Assembly (NCBI GenBank): GCA_950022655.1
Contig: OX465590.1
Span: 38,019,218 to 38,083,217 of the forward strand
Direction of reading: 5' to 3'
Origin: Alentia gelatinosa
Lineage: Eukaryota; Annelida; Polychaeta; Phyllodocida; Polynoidae
Length of the DNA stretch: 64,000 bases
Below are positions 20,323 through 30,926 of this stretch, piece by piece. Numbering within the stretch: position 1 is the first letter of the stretch; every line of letters begins with the position of its first letter. The position numbers and the translations under genes were made by a program. The notes beneath the pieces were generated by a model. That model did not search any database and was not told where the DNA came from. It was given only the letters and a program-made list of their open reading frames with translations.

Positions 20323-21360
20323 CACTGCACGAAAACCACGATTTTACATATGAATGCACCCAGCGTATATAGGTATACAAGGTCGTCCTATTCCCCGTGT
20401 GTATACGCCCCACCTGTAGGCGTATGAGCGTCCATGTTGCGGTTATATATACGTCATATATACGCCTGATTCTGTTGTACTTACGCCACTATTGAAAATT
20501 TCCGATCTCTGCCACTTGGGGACACCACTGTTGTTTTATATCATTTGCCATTAGTTATCAAAGTTTATGGTATATAAAAAAAAAGAATGTTATATTATCA
20601 ATTCTGATTATAAAATCTTTCTAAAACCCTATTTTTTATCTTTTCATTAAACACATATAATAAACGTTTAACGCTGGCGGGTGCGGGGGCGCTAAAGTTC
20701 TAAAACAACATACTGATACCCGCCGACCCATGGTGGAGGCAGGGAGGGGGGGGGGGCAGGGCTTCACCTTTTTTTATTTTCCATCGCTACACATATACGC
20801 CCGGTGTATATATATATCGCACAGAGGATGTTTTATCTCGTATGCGCCAAGTGTGAAATGCAGCCAAGTCACGTCCGTATACATACACAATATTGACTGG
20901 TTTCAGATACAAGCGGCCGTATGCTCCGAGGAGATGACGCGTAGTAATATCCGAGCGTATGCGAGGATATTGCGCGGAGTCAACTCCAAGGAGCATACAA
21001 CCGCTTTTATCTGAAACCAGTCTATATTGTATTTATTATCCACCTTTTCTGGGCAAGTGGCATGTCGATATCAGTTCGTTTTAATTATGCACTATGTTTT
21101 CGTACGCACTATTTTTCCGTATGCGCCACCCGGAGCATACAACATATCTGTATGCTCCGGGTATGTCCATACAAACTCCCTATGTGTTATCTATGGACAC
21201 TTTGTATTCGGTGGATAATAAAAAAGGAAACGGTCTTGTATACGCCTTATACGCTGGTGTGAAATATGGCAGATATATATGAAAACAAGTCAATATTCAG
21301 CCGATACATGCATTTACGCGATGGCATATATAGGAATAAACTGGTTAGTTTTGTGCAGTG
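20323..21360. mobile_element. 1.04-kb element with CACTGCACGAAAACCA ends and internal palindrome
   Basis: Left end CACTGCACGAAAACCACG and right end TTAGTTTTGTGCAGTG are inverted, with subterminal CATATATA and ACGCCATCGCG motifs also paired. An internal palindrome (20889-21020) has arms CTGGTTTCAGATACAAGCGG. Flanks TATGTAT and TATGTTT could be an imperfect 7-bp duplication. Fragments occur at 2906 and 8185; a related, more diverged family is at 40440, 53041 and 58050. No transposase is present. Confidence 0.7.
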
Positions 21361-21607
21361 TATGTTTTTTTTTTAATAATTAACCAATTTGTTCCACAGT
21401 ATATTTATTGCAGCAACTGTATGCACATCTTAAAAATAGATGAACACATCTAAACAAAAAATGGAAACAAAAATATTGGAACTATGATAAGATTTCGAGA
21501 AATTGATGACAAGAATTGGCATGGAAAGGCAAAAATGAAATTGAAGTTCATAATATTGATCAATCACAATAAATTGAAAGTGTCAATGAATGACAATGGA
21601 GTAACAT
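21361..21607. other. No recognisable feature
   Basis: A+T-rich sequence with a T run just after the preceding element. Nothing else is seen. Confidence 0.35.
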
Positions 21608-21920
21608 CTTTTATCCTACCCCTCATATGAATCTACATAGACTTAGCATGGTTTGATACCACAATTATGCCATGAAATATTCATATGCTACATTTGATAT
21701 ATGAAGTTAAAAGCATGTGCCGGGGTAGGATAAAATCTAAACGTCACTCAATTTCATATAATTGTTTATATGTTGTTCGTTTACTTCTGCTTCAGATATC
21801 ACTAAGCCATACCATTTCGCGAAGACAACTTACGCTATATAAACAATCATAAGAAATTTTGTGACGTTTCTTGATATGTGTGGGACAACCAATATTTCAA
21901 ATGATACTTTCCCTTTGACA
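21608..21920 (+). mobile_element. Foldback element with TTTATCCTACCCCTCAT core
   Basis: The core starts TTTTATCCTACCCCTCATAT and ends GGGGTAGGATAAAATC. A palindrome with arms including GTCAC, AATTTCATATAATTG and CGCTATATAAACAATC follows. The second arm recurs at 23640-23700. The tip lacks the CGGCTTCGCC motif of other foldback elements. Confidence 0.6.
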
Positions 21921-21933
21921 TTGCTTTCTTATA

Positions 21934-22225
21934 CACTGTAAAAACAGTGTTTGGTTTTACTCACTAGATTCTCTAAACACCGTTTAATTCCCACACACTT
22001 TGATATTTACACACATATATTTACACACCATCACATTCTAAACGCTTTTTCTGCTACTTAAACATTTATATTTTACACACATGATATTTACACACATATA
22101 TTTAAACGCCATCATATTGCAAACACTTTTTCTGCTATTTAAACACTTATTTTTGACACACTTATACGCCTAGTCAGAAAGTGTTTACCCGTTTAGGGTT
22201 TACACAATAAGTGTTTAGTTTTGAA
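21934..22225. repeat. AAACACTT-rich repeat beginning CACTGTAAAA
   Basis: CACTGTAAAAACAGTGTTTG begins a stretch made of variants of AAACACTTTTTCTGCTA and ACACACATATATTTA. It resembles 15822-16060 and shares the CACTGTAAAA start of the element at 6795. The right end is unclear. Confidence 0.45.
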
Positions 22226-22830
22226 CATCTATACATACAACACCAACCCAGCCTCGTTTTGGTGGCAGTATGCTACTTAGCTTCAAGATGGCCACACAGA
22301 CAAGACAGTTGAGAGCTGGAGTTGAAAGTAAGTATTAGCACGGACTTATTCGTTGAGTCAGCCTGGAAGTAGGTGGCGCTTCGAAACGCCTCCACGGCCA
22401 TCTTGGCAAGGAACCTACACAGTGTTAAACCTATGGCGAATTCAAAGGTTCATTTCCGATATTATTTGAAATGTGAGGATGTTCTAAGTAACCCTTATGT
22501 TAATATATCGAAAAAACCAGACCTTTCTGGCAGTTTCAGATCAAGTGACTAAGTGTTGGCCTCAGTTTAGACTCCGATTGCGATGTCAACAAATCGTCGA
22601 AACAACGATTTTCTTCGAGTTGGCACGTTTAAATCATGTCTGGATAATGTAAATAACCTTATTACAACTATTAAGTGTGTAAATTATACATTACAAAGTA
22701 AATTATTAGAGTTTTCCCCTATTTTACACTCTGACAGCGCTTTGTATTCACCAGCAAGATGGCGGATATGTCCGTTGTTAAGGGAATTCGGAGGGGATTT
22801 CTAACCGGAAGTTGCCAGATGACTCGGCGA
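22226..22830. promoter_or_regulatory. Possible promoter/first-exon region with three AAGATGGC motifs
   Basis: CAAGATGGCC at 22284 on the plus strand, its complement around 22402, and CAAGATGGCGG at 22755 are exact YY1-type motifs that also make well-placed ATG codons. From 22288 a frame MATQTRQLRAGVE ends at a GTAAGT; from 22759 another begins MADMSVVKGIRRGFLTG. Cross-family repeats were not recognised here. The evidence supports promoter-like composition, not a gene model. Confidence 0.3.
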
Positions 22831-23289
22831 ATATCTTCCAAGTCCGTGGTATTAGATATGTTTTCATGTTATCTATCTTCATATTTTTTATATTGTAATC
22901 ATTTTATTGTATTTCACTCAGTAGTATCCATGCAATAGATATAAATACAGATAGAGTGATCTGACCCAGTCTTTTACTTAGTCTGTAATATTATCTGGGT
23001 CAAGCTCAGACTCATTCAAACTGGGTATTCAGAGACAGATTATCAGTGTTTTGTTGTTTTAGCACCTGCAGCGCCGACATAAGCGCCAACCTGAGCGTGA
23101 ACAAGAGCGAGGGTAGTGTCCAGCTTTCTCACCTTGCATGGTAGGCATGGACACAATGAATCAGTGTTATAATACATACAGTCTACTAGAGACATAGGAA
23201 GGTACTGGTCATAAGTATATTTACAAAGATATTTATTATATATGTTAATAGTGTATTCTATTTGGGTACTTCCTCAATATCATTTCAGA
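22831..23289 (+). other. Unassigned, with a candidate 50-nt exon at 23063-23112
   Basis: TCAGTGTTTTGTTGTTTTAG is a strong acceptor followed by CACCTGCAGCGCCGACATAA, a G+C-rich island in A+T-rich DNA. One phase reads TCSADISANLSVNKSE and another HLQRRHKRQPEREQER. The donor (GTAGTG) is weak. The composition is coding-like, but no relative is recognised. Confidence 0.25.
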
Positions 23290-23640
23290 ACGTATCTCTT
23301 TGCGTTTCTTTAACGTTTTAGTACGCTTCTCAACGTTCATCAACGCTTATCTACGCATCTGTACGCATTGTGGCGTTTTTCGGCGCATTCCAACTTTCCT
23401 TATAACACGCATCTCTGCGTTTTCACGCGCATCGCCGCGCATTTGTAGATTTCAAAATGCGTAGAAGAACGTAGAGGTGCGTACACGGAAAAACGCCGTT
23501 TTTTACGCCAGTGTGACAGGGGCATTAAGAAACGCAAACAGATACGTTCCAAATCCGTAGCTAATACGTGGTCCCCACCAATTCAAATACGTAGAAGAAA
23601 CCCCAAATTTTACGCCAGTGTGACTGGGGTATCAGCCATA
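23290..23640. mobile_element. ACGC-rich MITE-like sequence
   Basis: Variants of ACGCATCTGTACGC occur every 10-12 bases from 23300 to 23480. They are followed by ACGCCAGTGTGACAGGGGCA and a second ACGCCAGTGTGACTGGGGTA, which look like element termini (TGCCCCTGTCACACTGGCG). A left end was not found. A short element array with degenerate sub-repeats is the best description. Confidence 0.45.
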
Positions 23641-23890
23641 TCATTTCGCGAAGACAACTTACGCTATATAAACAATCATAAGAAATCTTGTGACGTTTTT
23701 TTAATTTTTTTTTTATATGATTGCAGTGTTTATTCAAATTTCTTCCCACATATACATCAATTGGTAACAGCATCATCAAATAATCTTGGCATTATTTCAG
23801 TCATAATTTTCAAAATCTTTCGAAGTGACATCTTTACATGATATATATGGGACAACCAATATCTCAAATAATTTTATTTTTTTTTGCAAT
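23640..23890. mobile_element. Foldback fragment with a poly(A)-tailed insertion
   Basis: CATTTCGCGAAGACAACTTA and ATAAACAATCATAAGAAAT match the arm at 21.8 kb, and GGGACAACCAATATCTCAAA continues it after 23836. Between about 23697 and 23830 lies a minus-strand insert. It ends in an A-rich tail (plus-strand T run) and has a short frame ending TEIMPRLFDDAVTN and a stop. A degraded GTGAC(G/A)T repeat flanks it. Confidence 0.55.
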
Positions 23891-24027
23891 CAGTTTTTAT
23901 TTTTCATTTGTTTACATCATTTGTTCGAGTTTTTGGTCCTTATACAATCTTAAATCTTTTCAACGTTTTCAAAAAACACAATAAACAATTCTAAACAACA
24001 AATTCGTAATGATGTGGTCATACCAAT

Positions 24028-24030
<3 letters not shown>

Positions 24031-24058
<28 letters not shown>

Positions 24059-24075
24059 CCCTTCCCCCCCCCCAG
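24031..24075. repeat. T and C homopolymer tract
   Basis: About 28 consecutive T residues followed by CCCTTCCCCCCCCC. It may be the tail of a minus-strand retrosequence whose body I could not define. Confidence 0.7.
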
Positions 24076-24239
24076 ATTTCCTATCTATAGTGATCTATAT
24101 ATATATCTTTTCTCAAATCTAAGTAAGAAAGAGTGAGTATTTGCAATAGGAAACTTTGCATAATACTTTCACTTGTACATTGCTTTCACCAGCGGTAAAA
24201 CAATTACAAAACCACAGGCCCGCTCAGCGGACGGCGTAG

Positions 24240-24570
24240 GGTGTTTGCCCTGCAGTTGCTTCCGGCATTTACTATATACCCATGCTGTATACACTGTAAA
24301 TATGCGCCATATCATGTAAAAATACTGTACGGACCAATGGTCCATACAGGAAAATATGGACTACCTTCCCATACATGTTTATTTAAATATTGGTTGTTAA
24401 GCCAAATGAAATTGATGATTTAAAAGAAATTTCGGGTATATAGTAAATATATAACGTCCATCCATGAAACCGTAAACACCTCGCTCTGTAAAAATTGTAA
24501 ATTACCATCTCATTCTGTGACTTGTACAACATGGTAAGGACGTTCTATATAATCTGGTATACACCTGGTA
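24240..24570. mobile_element. Foldback element FB-epsilon, rearranged copy
   Basis: ACTATATACCCATGCTGTAT and GTAAATATGCGCCATATC match the inverted sequence at 56.4 kb. TTTCGGGTATATAGTAAATA and TGTGACTTGTACAACATGG match 56.2 kb. The order differs from the other copies and half of the palindrome is missing. Confidence 0.55.
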
Positions 24571-24574
24571 TTTT

Positions 24575-24860
24575 TTCTCCATAGACTTAATATTGAGAAC
24601 TCGTATCCGATGCCCATGAGATATTTAGGACAAACATCCAATGGGGGATTCTGTCACAGAGGTTGGACAATTAGTAAATGTCAGGGGTGAGATAAATTCA
24701 GAAACCTATTCAAGTTTATGACCAGAGGTCAATACAATTTTGTTTGAATCGCAATGTAATTCATGCTGCTTCGCCTTGTGGATTACTACAAGATTCATAC
24801 TCGATAAGATATGAGCTCTGACCCTAAACTATCATAGGTTTCCTCTGTAAAAACTGGCAT
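24575..24860 (+). mobile_element. Foldback element FB-delta-like, diverged copy
   Basis: TTTTTTCTCCATAGACTTAA, GGGGTGAGATAAATTCAGAA and tip GCTGCTTCGCCTTGTGGATT parallel 31842-32130. The palindrome arms (GAAACCTAT ... ATCATAGGTTTCC) are strongly decayed. Confidence 0.55.
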
Positions 24861-24905
24861 GTTATGCTTATAGGAATCTTCTTCTATTTGTTTTGATATA
24901 GCAGC

Positions 24906-25285
24906 GCTCATCCTACCCCTAATAAAAAACTCCATAGGCTTAACATTAGCGGAGTGTATTTGGTCTACGGTACAGGAAAATTAAATTTGTCACTATAGTG
25001 GGATACAGTTGTAAGATGCCATCATTTGAAAAGTGACAAATGAGCTACGTGCAATCTTCACTGAATATCGGGGAGTTTTATGTCATTTCCTATTTTCTGA
25101 AGGAACATGGAGAGGGTAGGATAAATTCTAAACCAAACTCGAGTTAGTCGTGTTGTTGTTTATTGCACTCCGGCAATTTTGTGTGTCACTGCTTTCGGCT
25201 TCACCTTTCGCAGTTATACGCAAAATTGCCGTCGTGCGATAAACCACATTACGACTAACTCTCGTTTGGTTTCTCCTAATTATTA
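24906..25285 (+). mobile_element. Foldback element FB-alpha, copy 2
   Basis: ATCCTACCCCTAATAAAAAA, CTCCATAGGCTTAACATTAG, then GGGTAGGATAAATTCTAAAC and the palindrome from CCAAACTCGAGTTAGTCGTG to ACTCTCGTTTGGTTTCTCC. The tip is TTCGGCTTCACCTTTCG. It is clearly the same family as 30927-31243. Confidence 0.8.
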
Positions 25286-25861
25286 CATGAAATCCTACAT
25301 TACATAAAGTAGTACAGTGTGGAGTCCTCATCAATAATAGTCAGTACAGTATATATCCTTTTTCTGATGTAGATGACAATATTCCTTCTAAATTGATTTA
25401 ACAAAGTCATGGCTGCTTCTTTTTGGAGTGCCAATAGGGCTTTTGGGTATTAATGGTAATGATGCTAACCTTCTAATATGATCATATATTATTATGTATT
25501 AATTGAAACATTCCGAGAAATAGTCAGGCGGATTTCTTTGACAAGTACAGGACAAATACACTTTAAAAAAAAGTCAGTTTCTTAATTGGGTTCACTTGAA
25601 GTATACAAGAGCCTGTGTTTCATTATACAGAAAAAAACAGTAGTAAACACCCAATAAAGTGGCAAAGCCTCAATTGGCGAAGCAATTGTTTTTCATGGCA
25701 GAGCCATAAGTTCATTTGAGAACCAATATGTCGCAGGAAACATAGTTCATGATACCTCGAAGCAGCATCTGAGTTCCAAAGTACATTACAGAGGGGCAGG
25801 TTAGTTACCAAGCATTAATTAACATACAAATGACTCATCGGGTGTCCATTTGTACAGAAGT
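25286..25861. other. No recognisable feature
   Basis: A+T-rich, no repeat shared within the window. It lies on the 3' side of the minus-strand LINE fragment that follows and may hold its untranslated tail, but no poly(A) signal was found. Confidence 0.35.
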
Positions 25862-26145
25862 TCAATCCGTTTCATATGGAGTAGAATCAAGATTGGCAAA
25901 AAATTTCATTTTCGTAAGTGATTTAAATTCCTTATATAGTTCAATATTCCTAACATAGCTAGGCTGTGCATTCCAGCGTTTAGATCCGTGAAAATGTAAA
26001 TATTTCATGTATGCAGTACAATTTGGCTGAAAAGATTGTACAACCGGTGCCTTATATCTTCTGGTGACTAGAGCGTCTTTTACAATGAAGAACTCATCTT
26101 TACTTCTTTTAAACATAAAATTCAAAATATGGCATTGAAATTGTG
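25862..26145 (-). pseudogene. LINE ORF2 C-terminal fragment
   Basis: The minus strand reads HILNFMFKRSKDE, TRRYKAPVVQSFQPN and YVRNIELYKEFKSLTK. The pattern of a methionine/arginine-rich start, APV, PN...AY, WN...P and EFK..L is the carboxyl end of CR1/Jockey-type ORF2 proteins. It lines up with the same region of the LINE at 32775-33589. The remainder of the element is absent. Confidence 0.7.
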
Positions 26146-26895
26146 TTGATGCTTTCTTGCATTTTCAGGACTGATATTGGATGCACTGACGGCATGACGT
26201 AAGATGATAAAGACGAGGAAATGACGGACCTGAGCAAGAACAGTTAGACAACATCAACAAGGATTTACATACTGAAACTACGTTACTGTTTTCATACATA
26301 AAATATACACAATAATGTTATTGATCCCATAATCCTCGATGCTCATGGCAACTATTCTGATGCATTAAAGCAGCCAGCCTGTTTTGCATTCTTATGTACG
26401 TTAGACCCCACACCCACTAATGCCAATGACTAAAACAAGCACGGGTATGGACATAACATTTATCAAGTACGAGCGAAGTACGAGGTAATTTTATGGGTCC
26501 ATAATTAACATATATACAATTAGAATAGAGTAGAGAGTTCACGAGCTATTGAGAAGGCCTACGCAGTAGGAGAAGTTGAGGAGATGAGATTGAGTTTTTG
26601 AAGGGTGGGTGATTCCTTCCACAGTTTCGCATTACCGCTAACTCTTCAGTTAACCCCGATGCACACTGATAAACTACCAGATACACTTCGATGAAAAATG
26701 CTGAAATAGTACTGCTTATAGATAAATTTTGTTAATCCCTTATGTAACATATATATAAATACATATGCTTTGTATGAAGATTTTCGTTGAATAGTACATG
26801 AACACCAAGTAGTATTCCACTGGCCAGTTACATGATCATATACTACACAAGTGACGAAAGAAATAAGATATGCATCGCACAAGCTATGTATCACG
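26146..26895 (+). other. Unassigned, with a candidate 30-nt exon at 26169-26198
   Basis: GATGCTTTCTTGCATTTTCAG and a GTAAGA donor bound 30 nt that read TDIGCTDGM in one phase. The acceptor adjoins the truncated end of the LINE fragment, so part of the tract could be LINE-derived. The rest shows no recognisable feature. Confidence 0.2.
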
Positions 26896-27262
26896 CTTTA
26901 TCTCACCCCTGGTACAAGCTTCGCCATAGTAATAACATTAGGAAAAAATACTCAACGATCACCCCCGTAAAGTGACGATACTACGCCACGGCCGTGGCGT
27001 AGTGAATTTGAGATGACGTCATATGGATTCGCTAGGTATATTCGAGCTGTTCTGATATTCTGATACTATCTAACATCATAGAAATGGGTGAGATAAATCC
27101 AGAACTGCACTCGAATCGTAAAATAGTCAATATTCCACTCGTTTGGATGTGCCATAATCGTCACTCGGCTTCGCCTCGATGACGATGCAGGCACATCCAA
27201 ACTCGTGGAGTATTGTCTATTTATACGATTCTCGATGCAGTTCTATATAAATATCCAATAAA
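26896..27262 (+). mobile_element. Foldback element FB-beta, reference copy
   Basis: The best-preserved copy. It begins TTTATCTCACCCCTGGTACA, has a small palindrome ACTACGCCACGGCCGTGGCG, TGACGTCA at 27014-27021, and GGGTGAGATAAATCCAGAAC. The long palindrome CACTCGTTTGGATGTGCC follows, with tip CTCGGCTTCGCCTCG at 27164-27178, closing with GATTCTCGATGCAGTTCTAT. No protein is encoded. Confidence 0.85.
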
Positions 27263-27429
27263 GACTTCTGCAAAAGACCTTTGCCCTTCTTTTCTCATTC
27301 AATCAAAACAGACAATTTACAGACATAAGTAATTGCCTGTCAGGGCGTTCTTCAATGGAGTTGACAGGTGGAATCTGGCATTGTGGTACAGTAGGGATAT
27401 TATTACATACCTATGGCCGATCGTCTATG

Positions 27430-27730
27430 AAATACTACCCTCTATTAGGGGTACAGAATAAATAATGTTCGGCCGCACTGCGCCTATAGTAAATATTCGG
27501 GCGCACTGTGACCATCGGGTCAATTGGTACATATAAAAAGTTGTTTTATATCTAGGTATGTAATGATAAGAAAACGTAGTGACTGAGCCCGAAAGAATGG
27601 CCATTCTTGGCCTTTTGATGCCATAAATACGTCCCTCCGCCTGTGGCGTCGGGACGTATTTATGGTATCAAAAGACCTCGAACGGCCATCCTTTCGGGCT
27701 CAGTAAACACGTTTTCTCTTAGTATACACC
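27430..27730. repeat. Long hairpin with GACTGAGCCCGAAAG arms
   Basis: TAAGAAAACGTAGTGACTGA through CATAAATACGTCCCTCCGCC is followed by an inverted partner ending GGGCTCAGTAAACACGTTTT. The arms are about 75 bp and nearly perfect. Related decayed hairpins are at 4895-5125 and 9105-9200. GTTCGGCCGCACTGCGCC at its left recurs in pieces near 53810-53890. Confidence 0.7.
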
Positions 27731-27839
27731 AGTAGCTACCAAGAGGTTAGAATTCTAATTGCAGTGAAAGATGGAACGTTGTTGTTATCTCCATAGTAAA
27801 TCTATAAGCACTCTGTATGGACATACCTGGCGCATACGG

Positions 27840-28775
27840 ATATGGGACCCGTTTCACTAGTTTGGGGAGTAAAAGGGAATAGCCACCACAATAGCGAGAA
27901 CAATCAGCGGCACTAACAGTAGAAGTTATTAAGTCTCGTTTCAGAGGCGGTGTCGCTGTTGAGATCCCGGTGCTGTTCGCTATGCCAGCATTACGAACGA
28001 GACATTTAATAAATCTATATATAATGAATAATCCAATAATTCCAAATTATTCCTCGTGTTTTTCCCCATATTTCATTTTTTATTTGACGTTTCTACGTGT
28101 ATTTTTAGCTGAGTTACAGAGCCCATACTGTAGGTCTCGCTGGTGAGACCTGCAAGAGATAGCCTAGGGTCGAGCAGTGCAGTAGGAAACCGACTGAGTA
28201 TTGCAGTTACTGTGATTCTTGGCTCAAATAATATAATTATTCTCACAAAGTGGTAGACCACTAGGGAATTATGAAAATCGATATAGTTCTATACATACAT
28301 GGGGTATTGTTCAGAGCATGTTATTCTTTACTTAAATATGTCATAATAGCTGATATAATATGTTTTAAAATTGTTGTTATGATCAGCATGAGATGGTAGA
28401 CCCTCTTGCGAGCAGTGGCACCACAGTGGCAGCAACAGCGAGAGCTCACTAACTTTTGAAACCGGTACCGGCGTCGCTGTTAAGATCCCAGTGCCGTTAG
28501 CTATTCCACCATAACGAACGAGACATTTAATAAATCACTATATATCGAATGATTTAATTATTCCAAATTATTCCTCGTATTTTTCCCACATTTTAGTTTT
28601 TATTTGACGCTTCTATATGAATTCTTAGCGGAGTTACAGAGCCTAACTATTGAAACGGGTACTACCACTGTTGGTGCTGCTTTGGTCCAAAGTGCCGCTC
28701 GCTGTTAGCGAGGTGCCGCTATTTGGTTAGTGAGAGCAACTACGAGAGTTTTTTCAACTAATGAAACAGCTCCCT
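27840..28775. repeat. Duplicated AGCGGCAC-family elements
   Basis: Two diverged direct copies (about 27940-28115 and 28450-28650) share GTCGCTGTTGAGATCCC, ACGAACGAGACATTTAATAA and TTATTTGACG. The outer ends, GGGACCCGTTTCACTAG at 27846 and ATGAAACAGCTCCCTGG at 28760, match the termini of the MITEs at 547 and 59622. This looks like a tandem pair or a nested copy of one MITE family. Confidence 0.6.
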
Positions 28776-29087
28776 GGTCGGGTTAAATAAGCGGCTGCCT
28801 TGACCCAGAAGGGGGACCTGTTTGTTACTCTCTTACCAGATTTTTCGAACTGCTTGGAGAGTGTGTTCAATCATAACCTCGAAGCCGATTTACCATTTTG
28901 TTATTTCCCTTTGTGCGTGATTTTAGAATAGAACCACCATGAAGCTAGATTTCATTATGAATCTGTTAAGCTATTGATTTTACTATTATTACTAAGTATT
29001 TCTGTTTTTAGAATCTACATAAAACAACACTACCTGGATCGAGGCGCACCCCGACTGATCCCGTGTGAGATTTAACCCGACCAACCC
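28776..29087 (+). other. Unassigned, with a candidate exon from 29012
   Basis: AAGTATTTCTGTTTTTAG is a strong acceptor, and the following frame reads IYIKQHYLDRGAPRLIPCEI to a stop in one phase, with a possible GTGAGA donor at 29065. No family is recognised. Confidence 0.2.
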
Positions 29088-29163
29088 CTATGTCGTAGAA
29101 GGGGTTGGTTGCCTATATCGTAGAAGGGGTTGGTTGCCTATATCGTAGAAGGGGTTGGTTGCC
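29088..29163. repeat. Three 25-bp tandem repeats
   Basis: The unit TATATCGTAGAAGGGGTTGG(TTGCC) occurs three times with one substitution in the first. It is perfect enough to be recent. Confidence 0.9.
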
Positions 29164-29861
29164 AAACTAGATCTTTCATCGCATTATAAACGTCCGTATA
29201 TTTTTGTGCAAACGGAAACCTAACATGTGAGTAGGAATCACTGTATGGTTTCTTTTCAAATGTGATGCAGATGTTATTTTCCTTTATATACAGAACTTAT
29301 ACGCAATAGCGGTTATCTAATAGCGGTATCGTATTGTAATTCAACATTTCTGTTTGATTATGTCCTGCATTGTTTTTTGAGTAATACCTCGAACAAACTA
29401 GGCAACTCCTAAACATCGCTACAGCAAAATTTTCACTCTCCACAGCGTAAACATACAGAAGAAGAACGTAAATATAAACCATCCCTACCTTCCACTCTAT
29501 ATAAACCACGGTCATTAAGAACACCTGATGACAGGACAATTCCCCTAGGACACATTCTCTCCATATGTATAGTCACTGTGGACATTTCCCATCGTAGTAA
29601 TTTCCCAGGGGGTAATATCCTCCATGGACATGGCCTAAAAAGGTGGTCACATTACAGAACCCTTTTCGTCCCTTTCACAACAATTTTGAAGATAGGGATC
29701 CCTATTTCATTGGTACCGGCAAAATCAACAATGACTGCACACAAAAATACACAAGATGGAAAGCATTTACGTTCACGTGAGTCTTTTTTCTGTAAATGGT
29801 TTGCATATGGGTAATTGTTATTCATTAAGTTAACTTTTTATAGAATTTCGAAGTCCATGGG
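29164..29861. other. No recognisable feature
   Basis: No convincing coding frame or repeat match. Short frames in both directions look incidental. Confidence 0.35.
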
Positions 29862-29988
29862 AGTGGGATGTCTAGGCACATATCTACAATTTTGCACCTT
29901 CCCGACATGTCTCCGATATTGACTTTTTGTATTGGTGCTATATGGGTAGGTCTAAATTTCTATCGTAGTAGGTGGACGCCAGGCCTAA
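29862..29988. mobile_element. MITE-A, right half
   Basis: GTCTAGGCACATATCTACAA, CCCGACATGTCTCCGATATT and the end TAGTAGGTGGACGCCAGGCC match the right half of the 6169 copy. The left half is absent. Confidence 0.75.
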
Positions 29989-30164
29989 CCCTCGCTGCAA
30001 ATACAGAAACCATACAATCAGACCAGAGCGAGGCGTCATCCCTGATGTCATTTCATAATACAGTGGGTGCCTATAGCACTCATATAACATACATGGTCTC
30101 GCCAACTAAAGGATGTATATAAAATAATAGATAGAGAGATAACAGCCACCATCATTTCTCCTAT

Positions 30165-30450
30165 GAAGAGACGTCACGAGTTTAAGTCTGAGCTTATTAA
30201 TGCCACTCATTTTTTTGGCTCCATAATTTCACGAGTCGAAAACGAGTGACATTACGGAGCTAACAAAATGAGTGGCATAATTAAGCTCAAGCTCAAACGA
30301 GTGGCGTCTAAATTCTATCCTACCCCATTTCCATATTTCTTCAGTATCAGAAAGTAGTGGCATAAACAACACTTTATGTCACACCCGTGACATAAACAAA
30401 TCCCATGTTAAGTCTATGGCGTTTTTTTTTATTAGGGGTAGGATAATATA
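30165..30450 (-). mobile_element. Foldback element FB-zeta, copy 1
   Basis: Palindrome arms GCTTATTAATGCCACTCATT and AATGAGTGGCATAATTAAGC surround the tip CACGAGTCGAAAACGAGTG. The core then runs from GTCTAAATTCTATCCTACCC to ATTAGGGGTAGGATAATATA. The second copy is at 47705-47962. Confidence 0.75.
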
Positions 30451-30500
30451 GGATATGCACAATTTGATGACATATATGTCATCAAATTGTGCATATCCTA
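30449..30500. repeat. Perfect 52-bp palindrome
   Basis: TAGGATATGCACAATTTGAT and its exact complement meet at the centre GACATATATGTC. Two further copies of AATTGTGCATATCCTA-like sequence follow directly (to about 30527). The palindrome adjoins the end of the foldback element to its left. Confidence 0.9.
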
Positions 30501-30527
30501 AATTGTGCATATCCTATAATTGTGCAT

Positions 30528-30926
30528 ATAACTATATATAGTTGAGATATGTCGGTTTAAATGTTGACTTTTCATTTGGAAAATCACTATAGTCCTGAGC
30601 TTTTGAGCTAATTATTGTTTACCTTGAAAAATGTAAATCGCTCTTGCATCGTCAATAATAGCCCTATCGACATTAACAAGGACAATCTGAAACTCTCTTC
30701 AGTAACGATATTCCACATTGTTTACTATGTTTTATCACACCTTCAATCGCACATGTCATTGGCACATCGCGCAAAACAGAAGAAGAAGATATCTTGCCCT
30801 GATACGTCCACACCCTCACCACATTTACTCAACACCAATGACAATCATAATAGTATCTTATCATATCATATTTTAATCCTTAACATTTTATAAAAATTGT
30901 TATACGATGCTAACCGAATTGTATTT
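30528..30926. other. No recognisable feature
   Basis: A+T-rich sequence with no shared repeat or convincing frame. Confidence 0.35.

Noticed and set aside
26169..26198. Terminal exon of a secreted peptide gene ending TDIGCTDGMT
   Set aside because: Kept only as a low-confidence candidate: its acceptor touches a LINE fragment and the reading phase cannot be fixed.
29088..29163. CRISPR-like short repeats
   Set aside because: The three 25-bp units are contiguous with no spacers; this is a simple tandem repeat.
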